36,183 nucleotides of DNA from NCBI GenBank assembly GCA_017427265.1, contig JAFRTG010000024.1, positions 1-36,183 on the forward strand. Reading direction: 5' to 3'. Position 1 is the stretch's first letter. Each line of letters opens with the position of its first letter. Under the pieces are notes generated by a model. It saw only the letters and a list, made by a program, of their open reading frames with translations. It was not told the DNA's origin and did not search any database. The stretch is from Oscillospiraceae bacterium. GTDB lineage: Bacteria > Bacillota > Clostridia > Oscillospirales > Ruminococcaceae. Shown here piece after piece: positions 22,307-30,755 of the stretch. Both the position numbers and the translations under genes were made by a program.

Positions 22307-25300
22307 TTGGAACTCATTATTTTTGTCATAATTGTATGGCTGATTTCACCGGTCGTACTGCTTGTGCTGTGGGCATTGGAACGGCGAAAGAAACAGCGCA
22401 TGAAGGATGTGCTGCTGTATCTGCATTCACAGAAGAAGATTACAGATGCCGATCTGCGTGCGGCCGGATTGCTGCCGCAGTATCCGGCTGCAGGTACATA
22501 CGAACCTGTTCCGCCGCCTGCGGTGCAGCTGCCGCGTTCGGAGAACGACATGGAGGCTGCCGCAGCAAGAGCCGCCGCAATCGCAGAGGCGGAGCTCAGC
22601 GGCAAACCGATTCCGGAGCCGGAACCCGCTTTGCCGCCTGCCGTACCGCAGCAGGCTGTCGCTGAGCTGCTTCCGCAGACGCATGTGGTCCTCGCAGAAG
22701 AAGAATCTGCGGCCGAAATCTATGCGGAAACAGAAGAACCGGCAGAGAAATCTGCCGCTGCTGCTGAGGAATCCGCAGAAGGAATTCAGACGGCTGCAGA
22801 AGATTTGACAGCAGAGTTTCCCGCTGCCGCAGAGGCATCCGAAGCAGAGCCTTCTGCTGAACGGGCTGTGCCGGCTTTCGCAGAGCAGCCGCATGAGGCG
22901 GCACCGAAACCGGAATTCCGGCCGCTGCCGGAACCGCAGCTTCCCGCAGCAGACAGTCTGCAGGGAATGCGTCCTGCCGCATATGACGACAGGCAGGGCA
23001 CGGATATTTCTGCAATCAGCGTGATGCTTTCGGTCGGTGTGGCACTGATCGTCATTGCAGGTCTGATCTTTGTCCGCACGGCATGGGAATCCATGTCGGG
23101 CTTCGGCAGACTGGCTACCCTCGCTGCCGGATGCGGTCTGTTCTTTGGCGCGTCTGCGCTGGCCGACCGCGCATGGCAGCTCGAACGCACTTCGATGGCA
23201 TTCTTCACGCTCGGTGCAGTGTTTGTCCCGATTTCCGTCTGGGCGGCGGGTTATTTCCATCTGCTCGGCGACGGCCTGTCAGACCCTTCAAATCCGTGGC
23301 TGTTCTTTCTGGCGTTTGCAGCGTTCTCGCTGATTGCGCTGCTTGCAGTCCGGCGCTACCGGATGAATATCTGGGGCATTGCCGCGCTCGGCGGCATCAT
23401 TCTGAGCTATCTGACCTTTGCGGGCGGACTGGAATGGAGCGTGCGCGATCTCGGAGATTCGGGTGAATACAAATCTGCCGGCATTGCCGTATTTGTGCTC
23501 GCGGTTGCCGTCATGGCGCCGGTGCTGACCTTTACCGTGCGGCTGTTCAAGGATAAGCTGCCGGATGTGCTCGCCGTGCTTGCAGAGCCGTTTTCGCTTG
23601 TTTACGGCCTGATTGCCGCACTGCTGGTATTCCGCTGCTTCGCGGGCGGACAGCAAATTCTGAACCTGAGCGTGCTGCTTGCAGCGGCATTTTTCCTGAT
23701 TGCTGCGGCAGTATTCGCAGCGCCGGTATCCGACCGGCTCGAAGAGTTCGCTGCGATACCGTTCAGCATCTATTCAATCGCCGGGTTCGGTCTGCTGCTG
23801 TATCCGGTCTATGACAGCCTCTACGGCGGCGGCGACCGCCTCATGGAGGGCGAGAGCAATACCTTCTATACAATCACGCTGTTTCTCGCCTGCGCACTGC
23901 TGGAAATGATTCTGCTGCTGACAAACAGCCTGCCGGATACCGTGAAGAAGGGCTATTTCTATGCGGCGTTCGGTCTGACCGCTTCCGCACTGCCGCTGCG
24001 CCTGCTTGTCGCAGAGGAAGCACTCCCGGTCATGCTGGTGCCGGAGGCGATTCTGATTGCTGTCTGGATGATCGCAGTCCGCAGAAAGCCCGCTCTGCCG
24101 GGCAAAGCGCTTGTGACGGCGCTCTGGTGGCTCTTCGCCTTTGAGCTGGCCGCGAATATCGGAACCGGCAGCGAGGAACCGTGGTATCATCAGCTGATGT
24201 TCTTTGCCGCGGCAATGTTCATTCTGTTTGCGCTTTCCGTCCCTGCAAAAACCTTCCGCACGGCCGGCTCCGATCTGGTCTTTACGGTTTCGGCGGCCTG
24301 TGCTGTGGGTGCGGCTGCAATGGAGTATGCGCCGGATGTTGCGAAACGTCCGCTGTTCCTCGCGGTTTTTGTGACGGTGCTGTTGCTTTGCTGGTATCTG
24401 TCACTGAAAAAGGTGCAGCACGGCTGGCTGCGGTTCATCTATGCGGCGGTTGTCCCGCTCGGCACGGCGGCGACGCTGCTTGGGCAGGAGGATCTGATTG
24501 CAAAGATTCTGCTCCTTTCAGTGCTTGCCGCAACCCTCGCACTGAACTGGTATCTTGCGCTGCACAATGACGGGCAGACCACCCCGCAGTATTTCCATGC
24601 AGCTGTTGTTCCGCTGATGCTGGCGGCGATTGCCGTCTACGCCGAGCAGAATTTCCTGCAAGGCACGGGGCGGATGATTCTCCTCTGGACGGCTGCTTCC
24701 GCGGCGGCCGGTGCCGTTGTCTACTATACAACAAAGCGCCGGTTCCATTTCATCCGCCGCCTGATGTTTGCGATGTGCGTCGTTCCTGCGATTCTCCTCG
24801 GATTTATTTCGGCTGTACTGGAGATCGGAAAGCTGGTGCCGCTGCATCAGGCGCTCTGTGCGCTGATTGCGCTCTGGCTGTTTTATCTCTGCGCCGGTCA
24901 CGGATTCCGGAAGATCAGTATTCCGGCGTTTGCGTCCGCTGTGCTGCTGACGCTGCTCTCGACCGGCCATGCTGTGCGTGATGCCGTATTTGACGGAAGA
25001 ATGCGCTTTACGGTCTATATGATTGTCGGTGTCTGGCTGATTGCGCTCTGCGCTGTCAAATATGCGATTTCTGCGCGGATGCTGACATTTCCGGGGCGCG
25101 AGGACGTTTCCCTGACCGCCAGCGTGTATGCAGCATTCTTTGCCGTATTCGTTTCCGTGCAGCTTCTGGCGCTCAATCCTGTCGAATGGGAGCCGTTCTG
25201 CTTCTTCTACTGCTTCGGCTTCGGCGTGCTCGCGTGGTTCACGACGACGCGCAGACAGATGATTCTGCCCGGTATCTGCGCATTTGCGATGATTCTCTCG

Positions 25301-26137
25301 GTTGAGTCTCTCCGCGAACGGATCGTCAAAAACTCCCCGGTATCTGTTTTGCTGCAGATCCTGTTCTTTGCCGCGATGACGCTGCTGTTCCCGTACATCG
25401 GCAATGTGCTGCGGGAATCGGAGGATGATCCTGCGGAGCAGCGCCGCTCGTGGATTCTGACCGCCGTCGGCGGCATCATGCCGCTGTGGCTGATGTGGTC
25501 GTCGTTCATGCCGTATGAGGTGGTATACAGCAAGCTGGAGCTCAAGTGGATCCGCTTTGCTGTGCTCGTGCTGATTTCGGCGTATGTGCTGCATTTTGCA
25601 GTGCTGTGCGAGGACAACCGCCTGCGCCGCACTTTCCAGACTGCTTCTGCTGCGGTTCTGACAGTCGCGTTCTGGCTGATGCCGTTCTTCGACGTCAAGG
25701 GGACGCTGCTGGAGGGCAAGCTGCATCTGCTGCCGCTGGTCGGCTTTGCAATCGTTGTGCGGCGGCTCTACGGACAGAAGGCCGGCGGAAACTTCCTGTT
25801 TGCCGTCGGTGTCTATACGATGGGCGTGCTGGCCTTTGCGGCGCTGCTCAGCGAGGAGCCGGGCGATCTCCTGATTGTTCTTGCCGTTGCACTGGTCATG
25901 TTCGTGGTTTCGTTCTACGTCAGGCAGAAAAAATGGTTTCTGCTGGGCGGCGGCTCGCTGGTGCTGACCGGTATTTACATGCACATGAAGCTGACGGACG
26001 GCAGACAGTGGTGGGTTTATCTGCTGCTGGCCGGCCTTGCGCTGATTATTGTTGCGGCATCGAACGAGACGCTCAAGCAGCGCGGCGATTCGCTGAAATC
26101 TCACGCCGGCCGTCTCTGGGAGGACTGGACATGGTAA
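22307..26137 (+). CDS. Giant polytopic membrane protein (1276 aa), function unknown
   Basis: TTG start with GGGGGGAG upstream; no ATG with an SD is near. An N-terminal helix (residues about 2-22) is followed by a basic stretch. A cytoplasmic Ala/Glu/Pro-rich low-complexity region spans about 60-225. From about residue 240 to 1260 there are many (roughly 25-30) hydrophobic helices with short loops. The first block (ISAISVMLSVGVALIVIAGL, then TAWESMSGFGRLATLAAGC) has the rhythm of DUF2157/DUF2339-type membrane proteins, which is a weak family hint. No catalytic motif is evident. It has its own promoter. The frame is uninterrupted over 3.8 kb, so the gene is under coding constraint. Confidence 0.8.
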   Translation: MELIIFVIIVWLISPVVLLVLWALERRKKQRMKDVLLYLHSQKKITDADLRAAGLLPQYPAAGTYEPVPPPAVQLPRSENDMEAAAARAAAIAEAELSGKPIPEPEPALPPAVPQQAVAELLPQTHVVLAEEESAAEIYAETEEPAEKSAAAAEESAEGIQTAAEDLTAEFPAAAEASEAEPSAERAVPAFAEQPHEAAPKPEFRPLPEPQLPAADSLQGMRPAAYDDRQGTDISAISVMLSVGVALIVIAGLIFVRTAWESMSGFGRLATLAAGCGLFFGASALADRAWQLERTSMAFFTLGAVFVPISVWAAGYFHLLGDGLSDPSNPWLFFLAFAAFSLIALLAVRRYRMNIWGIAALGGIILSYLTFAGGLEWSVRDLGDSGEYKSAGIAVFVLAVAVMAPVLTFTVRLFKDKLPDVLAVLAEPFSLVYGLIAALLVFRCFAGGQQILNLSVLLAAAFFLIAAAVFAAPVSDRLEEFAAIPFSIYSIAGFGLLLYPVYDSLYGGGDRLMEGESNTFYTITLFLACALLEMILLLTNSLPDTVKKGYFYAAFGLTASALPLRLLVAEEALPVMLVPEAILIAVWMIAVRRKPALPGKALVTALWWLFAFELAANIGTGSEEPWYHQLMFFAAAMFILFALSVPAKTFRTAGSDLVFTVSAACAVGAAAMEYAPDVAKRPLFLAVFVTVLLLCWYLSLKKVQHGWLRFIYAAVVPLGTAATLLGQEDLIAKILLLSVLAATLALNWYLALHNDGQTTPQYFHAAVVPLMLAAIAVYAEQNFLQGTGRMILLWTAASAAAGAVVYYTTKRRFHFIRRLMFAMCVVPAILLGFISAVLEIGKLVPLHQALCALIALWLFYLCAGHGFRKISIPAFASAVLLTLLSTGHAVRDAVFDGRMRFTVYMIVGVWLIALCAVKYAISARMLTFPGREDVSLTASVYAAFFAVFVSVQLLALNPVEWEPFCFFYCFGFGVLAWFTTTRRQMILPGICAFAMILSVESLRERIVKNSPVSVLLQILFFAAMTLLFPYIGNVLRESEDDPAEQRRSWILTAVGGIMPLWLMWSSFMPYEVVYSKLELKWIRFAVLVLISAYVLHFAVLCEDNRLRRTFQTASAAVLTVAFWLMPFFDVKGTLLEGKLHLLPLVGFAIVVRRLYGQKAGGNFLFAVGVYTMGVLAFAALLSEEPGDLLIVLAVALVMFVVSFYVRQKKWFLLGGGSLVLTGIYMHMKLTDGRQWWVYLLLAGLALIIVAASNETLKQRGDSLKSHAGRLWEDWTW

Positions 26138-26184
26138 CCGGCATACAGCAATGGCACTGACGCAAAAAAATATCCATATAAAAG

Positions 26185-26514
26185 TTATGCCCCTGAGCGT
26201 TCCGAAGCGCTCAGGGGCATTTGTTGATCATTCCAGTAAAATCCAGAAGTTATCTGCACTGCATACTGCATCCGGGACTGACCCGAAATATGTGACTTTA
26301 AGATATCATGTATTTTCTGCACACAATTTTCTTCATTATCTGCGGAAAACCACAGGATCAGATTATCCTCCAGATCGCTCACGCTGTCGTTGCCCTCGAA
26401 CTCAAGTCCGGGAATCTGTTCCGTCAAAAAGACATCTGCTTCTTCTGTGATGCCGAGTTCCTTTTCAACGTCCAGTTCGCCGCAGCCATAATCATAAAAA
26501 TATACCTTTATCAT
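26185..26514 (-). CDS. Small acidic protein of unknown function
   Basis: A 109-aa protein from ATG 26514 with GGAG 8 nt upstream (an in-frame upstream extension lacks an SD). It starts MIKVYFYDYGCGELDVEKEL and is acidic, with mixed α/β character and no signal or membrane segment. No family is recognised. Its last codons and stop lie within the stem of a terminator hairpin. It sits 75 nt downstream of a lipoprotein hydrolase gene on the same strand and may be co-transcribed with it. Confidence 0.65.
   Translation of the reverse strand: MIKVYFYDYGCGELDVEKELGITEEADVFLTEQIPGLEFEGNDSVSDLEDNLILWFSADNEENCVQKIHDILKSHISGQSRMQYAVQITSGFYWNDQQMPLSASERSGA
26187..26220. terminator. Terminator hairpin overlapping a coding end
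   Basis: ATGCCCCTGAGCG (26187-26199) and CGCTCAGGGGCAT (26208-26220) form a perfect 13-bp stem with an 8-nt loop. The minus-strand gene stops inside it; T-rich tracts follow on both sides (AACTTTTATAT on minus, TTGTTG on plus). It probably serves both convergent genes. Confidence 0.7.
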
Positions 26515-26589
26515 TTTGCACGCTCCTGCCAATACCGGTGATGGTTTCAGCACAGCGCCTCTGCGATGATCCCGTGCGGCGCCCCTGCT

Positions 26590-27624
26590 TTACGTATGCG
26601 ATTGCAGGAAAGTGAGGCACTGCGCAGCCATCTGCTCGCCGGCTGCACCCTGAAAGAGATGGTCTGCACCCTCGATCTCCGCAATCTCCGCCGACGGGAA
26701 GGTCTGCTGTGCACGCTCATAATAATCGTGATACCGGGTGCCGAGGCAGTCATCTGATGTGCCGAGGAAAATCAGCACATCCTTATCGCAGTCCGGCATA
26801 TAGTCATAGATATCCAGACTGTACATATCCGTGACGAAGAGCTTTCCGACAATCGTCCGCATGGCCTCCAGCTGAACTGTGTCCGGCACCTGCGAAAGAT
26901 CGCCGTTCACTTCCTGCGCGACGGCTTCCCGCATCTCGTCCGGATAGCGGTAGCTCGGCTCGACCAGCATCATGCCCTGAATGTCATCCGGCCTGCGGCA
27001 GCCGGCATAGGTCGCTGCCAGCCCGCCGAGGCTGTGTCCCCAGAGGAACACCCTGCCGGTATCGACCTTCGGCAGCGCGGAAAGCGAATCCAGAATGACA
27101 TTGATATCCGCAGCTTCGGTCAGCACGGAGCGGTCCGTCATTTTGCCGCCGCTGGCCACTCTGCCGCTGCCGATAAAATCAAAGATCAGTGCGGCATAGC
27201 CGTTTGCCGCGAATGTTTCCGCCTCATCTGCATAATATGTATGCTCAGCGGTCTGCCCGGAGCACAGCACGACGGTCGGGAACGGCCCTTCGCCCTGCGG
27301 CAGATAAAGCTGTCCGAAGATCTTGACGCCGTCGCGGTAAAAGTTCACGTTTTTGAGATCCTCACGCAGACCGGAGACCTCCGGTGTTCCGGCTTCATAG
27401 CGAAACGGATCAGTGGATTCGATCTGTGCGGGTGCGGTCTGCGCCGGAGATTCTGCGCTGCTTTCCGGCACAGACGTTTCCGGTGCAGCGGTTTCTGCGG
27501 CAGGTGCTTCCGTGACGGCAGGCTCCTGCTGCGGCGCGGAACCGGCCGCGCATCCGGTCAGGAACGGCAGGCAGACCAGCAGTGCAATGCCGGCCGCATA
27601 AATGCGGTGATGCCTTGGGTTCAT
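26590..27624 (-). CDS. Lipoprotein α/β-hydrolase
   Basis: A 344-aa lipoprotein: signal peptide ending in the lipobox LTGC with Cys25, then a Thr/Pro/Ala/Glu-rich linker (about 28-75). The α/β-hydrolase domain spans about 85-340. The nucleophile elbow is GHSLGG with Ser197; the acid is likely Asp290/291 in LGTSDD; the base is His321 in GADHLF. FDFIGSGRVASGGKM is a typical oxyanion-side strand. The likely activity is an esterase or acyl hydrolase on the outer face of the membrane; carbohydrate-ester cleavage is possible but unproven. SD GAAGGGA precedes ATG 27624. It is the first gene of a two-gene unit with the small acidic protein. Confidence 0.88.
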   Translation of the reverse strand: MNPRHHRIYAAGIALLVCLPFLTGCAAGSAPQQEPAVTEAPAAETAAPETSVPESSAESPAQTAPAQIESTDPFRYEAGTPEVSGLREDLKNVNFYRDGVKIFGQLYLPQGEGPFPTVVLCSGQTAEHTYYADEAETFAANGYAALIFDFIGSGRVASGGKMTDRSVLTEAADINVILDSLSALPKVDTGRVFLWGHSLGGLAATYAGCRRPDDIQGMMLVEPSYRYPDEMREAVAQEVNGDLSQVPDTVQLEAMRTIVGKLFVTDMYSLDIYDYMPDCDKDVLIFLGTSDDCLGTRYHDYYERAQQTFPSAEIAEIEGADHLFQGAAGEQMAAQCLTFLQSHT

Positions 27625-27664
27625 ATTCAGGCTTCCCTTCTGCGTATCGGCAGTATTTTATGCA

Positions 27665-27694
27665 ATTATATCACAAAAAGCCGGAACCTGTCAA
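27665..27694 (-). promoter_or_regulatory. Promoter of the lipoprotein hydrolase gene
   Basis: Minus strand: TTGACA (27694-27689), 18-bp spacer, extended -10 TGA-TATAAT (hexamer 27670-27665). Confidence 0.85.
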
Positions 27695-27751
27695 GAAATT
27701 GAATCTAACCGATGCAAATCTTTCGGAATTGTGAACTTTCGCAGGAATCGC

Positions 27752-27780
27752 TTGACAGGAAACGGAAACTGTGCTATAAT
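27752..27780 (+). promoter_or_regulatory. Consensus promoter of the fatty-acid synthesis operon
   Basis: TTGACA (27752-27757), 17-bp spacer, TATAAT (27775-27780), both perfect. No other strong promoter or clear terminator was seen inside the following 8-kb gene cluster. Confidence 0.92.
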
Positions 27781-27810
27781 AGCACATGGTGTGCTAGCAC
27801 ACTATGTGCT
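27771..27810. promoter_or_regulatory. Overlapping palindromes, probable TetR operator
   Basis: A 30-bp palindrome at 27781-27810 has half-sites AGCACATGGTGTGCT and AGCACACTATGTGCT (one mismatch). It directly abuts the -10 box. A second, exact palindrome GTGCTAT-A-ATAGCAC (27771-27785) covers the -10 itself. Position and symmetry fit repression by the TetR-family protein encoded just downstream. Confidence 0.75.
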
Positions 27811-27843
27811 GGGCAATTCTGTCAGAAAGGAGTCTGAACCGTT

Positions 27844-28470
27844 ATGGCAGAAGAAGAAGAGATCAAACAGGATACGGCGGAAGAGCCGAAGCACGAACGG
27901 ATCCGGGATGACATTTCGGACAGGATCGTGCAGATCGTAGCGCGGATTGCAGCAGAAGAAGGCGCGCATAAGGTGACCGTCAAAAAGGTCATCACCGAGC
28001 TCGATGCGACAAACCGCGTTTTTTATAACCGTTTTTCCAGTATTGACGAGGTTTTGCGCATTGTCTACAGCAATGCCGTTGTGCAGATGCACGAGAACAT
28101 CAAGCCGGAGTTTCACGACAGGGAGAGCTTTCTGGAATTCTGTGTGCGGACGGCCGTGGATGTTCTGATGCAGACATATGATGTCAAGATGATGTTCCGA
28201 TGTTATGTGTTCGAGCACGACTCTTTGACAGAGGACAACCGCCTCTGGTGGGCGGACAAAATCCGGAAGTATTACCGGATCGCATTGAAGCTGGGGTTTG
28301 CAAAGGAAGTGGACGAGGAGCTGCTTTGCTATGCGATCTGGTGCTTCTGCCGCGGATATTACGCGGATACGGTTGCAAGACAGCTCCCGAAGGAGGAGGC
28401 AGTACGGCATTTCCGGTTCGGCTTCACCTGCCTGCTGAACGGCCTGCTCAGGGAGAACGGGCAAACATGA
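27844..28470 (+). CDS. TetR-family regulator of the fatty-acid operon
   Basis: A 208-aa protein. After a charged N-terminus, residues about 20-75 form a TetR DNA-binding domain (VARIAAEEGAHKVTVKKVI, then TNRVFYNRFSSIDEVLRIVY). Residues about 90-205 are the helical ligand-binding and dimer domain. It is the first gene after a promoter overlapped by long palindromes and is followed by fabH after 19 nt, so it most likely autoregulates and controls the fab genes, possibly in response to an acyl-CoA/ACP or fatty acid. In many Firmicutes this position holds FabT (MarR type) or FapR; a TetR protein here is a different solution. SD AAAGGAG lies 11 nt before ATG. Confidence 0.85.
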   Translation: MAEEEEIKQDTAEEPKHERIRDDISDRIVQIVARIAAEEGAHKVTVKKVITELDATNRVFYNRFSSIDEVLRIVYSNAVVQMHENIKPEFHDRESFLEFCVRTAVDVLMQTYDVKMMFRCYVFEHDSLTEDNRLWWADKIRKYYRIALKLGFAKEVDEELLCYAIWCFCRGYYADTVARQLPKEEAVRHFRFGFTCLLNGLLRENGQT

Positions 28471-28489
28471 TTATTAGGAGAGACAGAGG

Positions 28490-29443
28490 ATGAGTATTCA
28501 GGTTCTTGGCACCGGTGCGTATGTACCGGAACGGATCGTGACAAATGACGAGCTTTCTACAATGGTCGATACCTCGGATGAATGGATCCGGCAGCGTGTC
28601 GGCGTTGCGGAGCGGCGGGTTTCTGTCAGCGAGAATGCGGCGGAAATGGGCGCAAAGGCTGCACAGAAGGCGCTGGAGGCTGCGGGCATCACGGCAGATC
28701 AGCTTGATCTGATCGTCGGTGCGACGGTCTCCTCGGATTTCGGCTGTCCGTCCATGTCCGCAAAGGTGCAGGAGCTGATTGGTGCGGGATGCCCTGCATT
28801 CGATGTCAATTCCGCGTGCAGCGGCTTTCTGTTTGCGCTGGATACCGCGGCGGCCTTCGTTGCAAGAGGCGGCATCCGCTATGCGCTCGTGCTCGGTGCG
28901 GAACGCCTGAGCCGGATTCTTGACTGGACAGACCGCTCGACCTGCGTCATCTTCGGTGACGGCGCCGGTGCGGCCGTCATTGCGCCGGGTGAGAATTATC
29001 TTGCATCGCATCTGTACACGCAGGGCGGAGAGAGCGTGCTCTCGATCCCGCTCGGCAAGGGCAACTCCCCGTTCTATGAAAAGGACGTCGCACCGCTGGC
29101 TGTCCACATGAGCGGGCAGGAGACCTTTAAGTTTGCCGTCAAGCAGATCGTCGGCGAAATCCGTCTGATTGCGGAGCGCGCCGGCATCACGACAGAACAG
29201 ATCGACTATATCGTGCCGCATCAGGCCAATATCCGCATCATCGACCTTGCCGCACGGCGGCTCAATGTGCCGATGGAAAAATTTGTCGTCAACATCGAGC
29301 GCTACGGCAATACGTCCTCTGCAAGCGTCCCAATCTCGTTTGACGAGCTCGTGCGCAGCGGCAGACTCAAGCGCGGCGATCTGATCGCGCTCTGTGCATT
29401 CGGCGGCGGCCTTTCAAGCGGCGCCTGCCTCATCAGATGGTAA
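28490..29443 (+). CDS. fabH: β-Ketoacyl-ACP synthase III
   Basis: A 317-aa protein with the complete FabH triad: Cys110 (DVNSACSGF), His244 (PHQANIRII) and Asn274 (NTSSASVPI). Positions match the E. coli enzyme. It condenses an acyl-CoA starter with malonyl-ACP to begin each fatty-acid chain. The C-terminal GGGLSSGACLIRW is typical. SD AGGAG precedes ATG 28490. It is the first enzyme gene of the operon. Confidence 0.97.
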   Translation: MSIQVLGTGAYVPERIVTNDELSTMVDTSDEWIRQRVGVAERRVSVSENAAEMGAKAAQKALEAAGITADQLDLIVGATVSSDFGCPSMSAKVQELIGAGCPAFDVNSACSGFLFALDTAAAFVARGGIRYALVLGAERLSRILDWTDRSTCVIFGDGAGAAVIAPGENYLASHLYTQGGESVLSIPLGKGNSPFYEKDVAPLAVHMSGQETFKFAVKQIVGEIRLIAERAGITTEQIDYIVPHQANIRIIDLAARRLNVPMEKFVVNIERYGNTSSASVPISFDELVRSGRLKRGDLIALCAFGGGLSSGACLIRW

Positions 29444-29535
29444 GCCCCAAAGTAAGCATGTAACACAGAAGCACGCTGCTGACAGCGGCTCTGTTTACAG
29501 ATAAAAATCCAAATTAAATCATGGAGGAACAAGCT

Positions 29536-29757
29536 ATGAACAGCGAAAAGATCATTGAAGTCCTTGCAAATCACCTGGAGATGGATCCGTCGGAAATCAC
29601 CGAGGAGACCACCTTTGACGATCTCGGCGTAGACTCTCTTGAGGCTGTTGAGATCATGATGGAAATGGAGGACGAGTTCGGCGTTGAGATCAACCCGCAG
29701 GAAGCAGGCAAGTCCGTCAAGGAACTGATTGCCTACATCGACAGCAAGCAGGGCTGA
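29536..29757 (+). CDS. acpP: Acyl carrier protein
   Basis: A 73-aa acidic protein with the phosphopantetheine site GVDSLEAVE (Ser34). It carries growing acyl chains for the FAS II enzymes. ATG 29536 is chosen over an in-frame ATG at 29521, because GGAGG lies 8 nt before it, whereas the upstream ATG would overlap the SD. The 77-bp gap after fabH holds no obvious terminator. Confidence 0.97.
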   Translation: MNSEKIIEVLANHLEMDPSEITEETTFDDLGVDSLEAVEIMMEMEDEFGVEINPQEAGKSVKELIAYIDSKQG

Positions 29758-29761
29758 TTCT

Positions 29762-30697
29762 ATGAAGCGCACGGCAGTTCTCTGCGATCTGCTGGGCACC
29801 CGTTATCCGTTGATGCAGGGCGGCATGGCGCATATCTCCGATGCCCGCCTTGCAGCTGCGGTCTCCAACGGGGGCGGCCTCGGCATCATTTCTGCGGCAA
29901 GCGGAAATGCAGAACAGATCGCAGCACAGATTGACGAAGCCCGCAGGCTGACCGATCGCCCCTTCGGCGTGAACATCATGCTGCGCGGTGATAATATAGA
30001 TGAAATTGCAAAGCTGCTCGCGGAGAAAAAGGTCGCCGTCGTGACGACCGGTGCGGGCAGTCCCGCTGCGTATATCCCGATGTGGCGGGAGGCCGGCATC
30101 AAGGTCATTCCGGTGATTTCCACCGCGGCCATGGCACAGCTGATGGAGAAATCCGGCGCGGATGCCGTCGTTGCAGAGGGTACGGAATCCGGCGGCCATG
30201 TCGGCGAGATGACGACGATGGCACTGGTGCCGCAGGTCTGCGATGCAGTCAGCATCCCGGTGATTGCGGCAGGCGGCATCGCGGACGGCAGAGGCTTTGC
30301 AGCAGCCGTGATGCTCGGTGCATGCGGCGTGCAGATCGGTACGCGGTTCCTTGCAGCCGCAGAATGCCCGATCTCGGAGGAGTACAAGACCCGTGTCCTC
30401 AAAGCGAAGGATACCTCAACCATCGTGACGGGCCGCAGACTCGGTCACCCGGTCCGCAGCCTGAAATCTGTATTTTCGCGGAATTATGCGAAGGCAGAGT
30501 ATACAGATATCTCGGATGAGGCGCTTGAGGCAATGGCAGTCGGCACACTGCGTGCGGCTGTTGTGGACGGCGACCCGAAAAAGGGCTGCTTCCTTGCCGG
30601 TCAGATCTCCGGTCTTGTAAATCAGGAACAGCCTGCCGCGGAGATCGTTGCGGAAATCATGGCACAGGCCGAAAAGCTGCTCGGCGGAACGCTCTGA
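29762..30697 (+). CDS. fabK: Enoyl-ACP reductase II (FMN-dependent)
   Basis: A 311-aa TIM-barrel flavoprotein of the FabK/nitronate-monooxygenase family: YPLMQGGMAHISDARLAAAVSNGGGLGII at the start, AEGTESGGHVGE with His146, and IPVIAAGGIADGRGFAAAVMLGACGVQIGTRFL for FMN phosphate binding. It reduces trans-2-enoyl-ACP in the last elongation step. FabK replaces FabI in many Firmicutes, which makes such species insensitive to triclosan-type FabI inhibitors. It starts 4 nt after acpP with a weak SD, so it is probably coupled. Confidence 0.95.
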   Translation: MKRTAVLCDLLGTRYPLMQGGMAHISDARLAAAVSNGGGLGIISAASGNAEQIAAQIDEARRLTDRPFGVNIMLRGDNIDEIAKLLAEKKVAVVTTGAGSPAAYIPMWREAGIKVIPVISTAAMAQLMEKSGADAVVAEGTESGGHVGEMTTMALVPQVCDAVSIPVIAAGGIADGRGFAAAVMLGACGVQIGTRFLAAAECPISEEYKTRVLKAKDTSTIVTGRRLGHPVRSLKSVFSRNYAKAEYTDISDEALEAMAVGTLRAAVVDGDPKKGCFLAGQISGLVNQEQPAAEIVAEIMAQAEKLLGGTL

Positions 30698-30710
30698 GCA
30701 GAATGATCCA

Positions 30711-30749
30711 GCGGGACAGTGCTGTCCCCTGCATATTTCCTACGGAGGA
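30711..30749 (+). promoter_or_regulatory. Hairpins enclosing the fabD ribosome-binding site
   Basis: GGGACAG-TG-CTGTCCC (30713-30728) is followed by TTTCCT-ACGG-AGGAAA, whose right arm contains the fabD SD (GGAGG). The layout (GCGGG...CAGTGC...TTTCCT-CGGAGG) resembles the GC-rich repeat at 1541-1630. It may be a degenerate copy that also affects fabD translation. Confidence 0.45.
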
Positions 30750-30755
30750 AACACA

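Noticed and set aside
24518-26104. A 528-codon antisense frame inside the giant membrane-protein gene
   Set aside because: Gln/Arg/His-rich shadow of a hydrophobic coding strand; no start signals.
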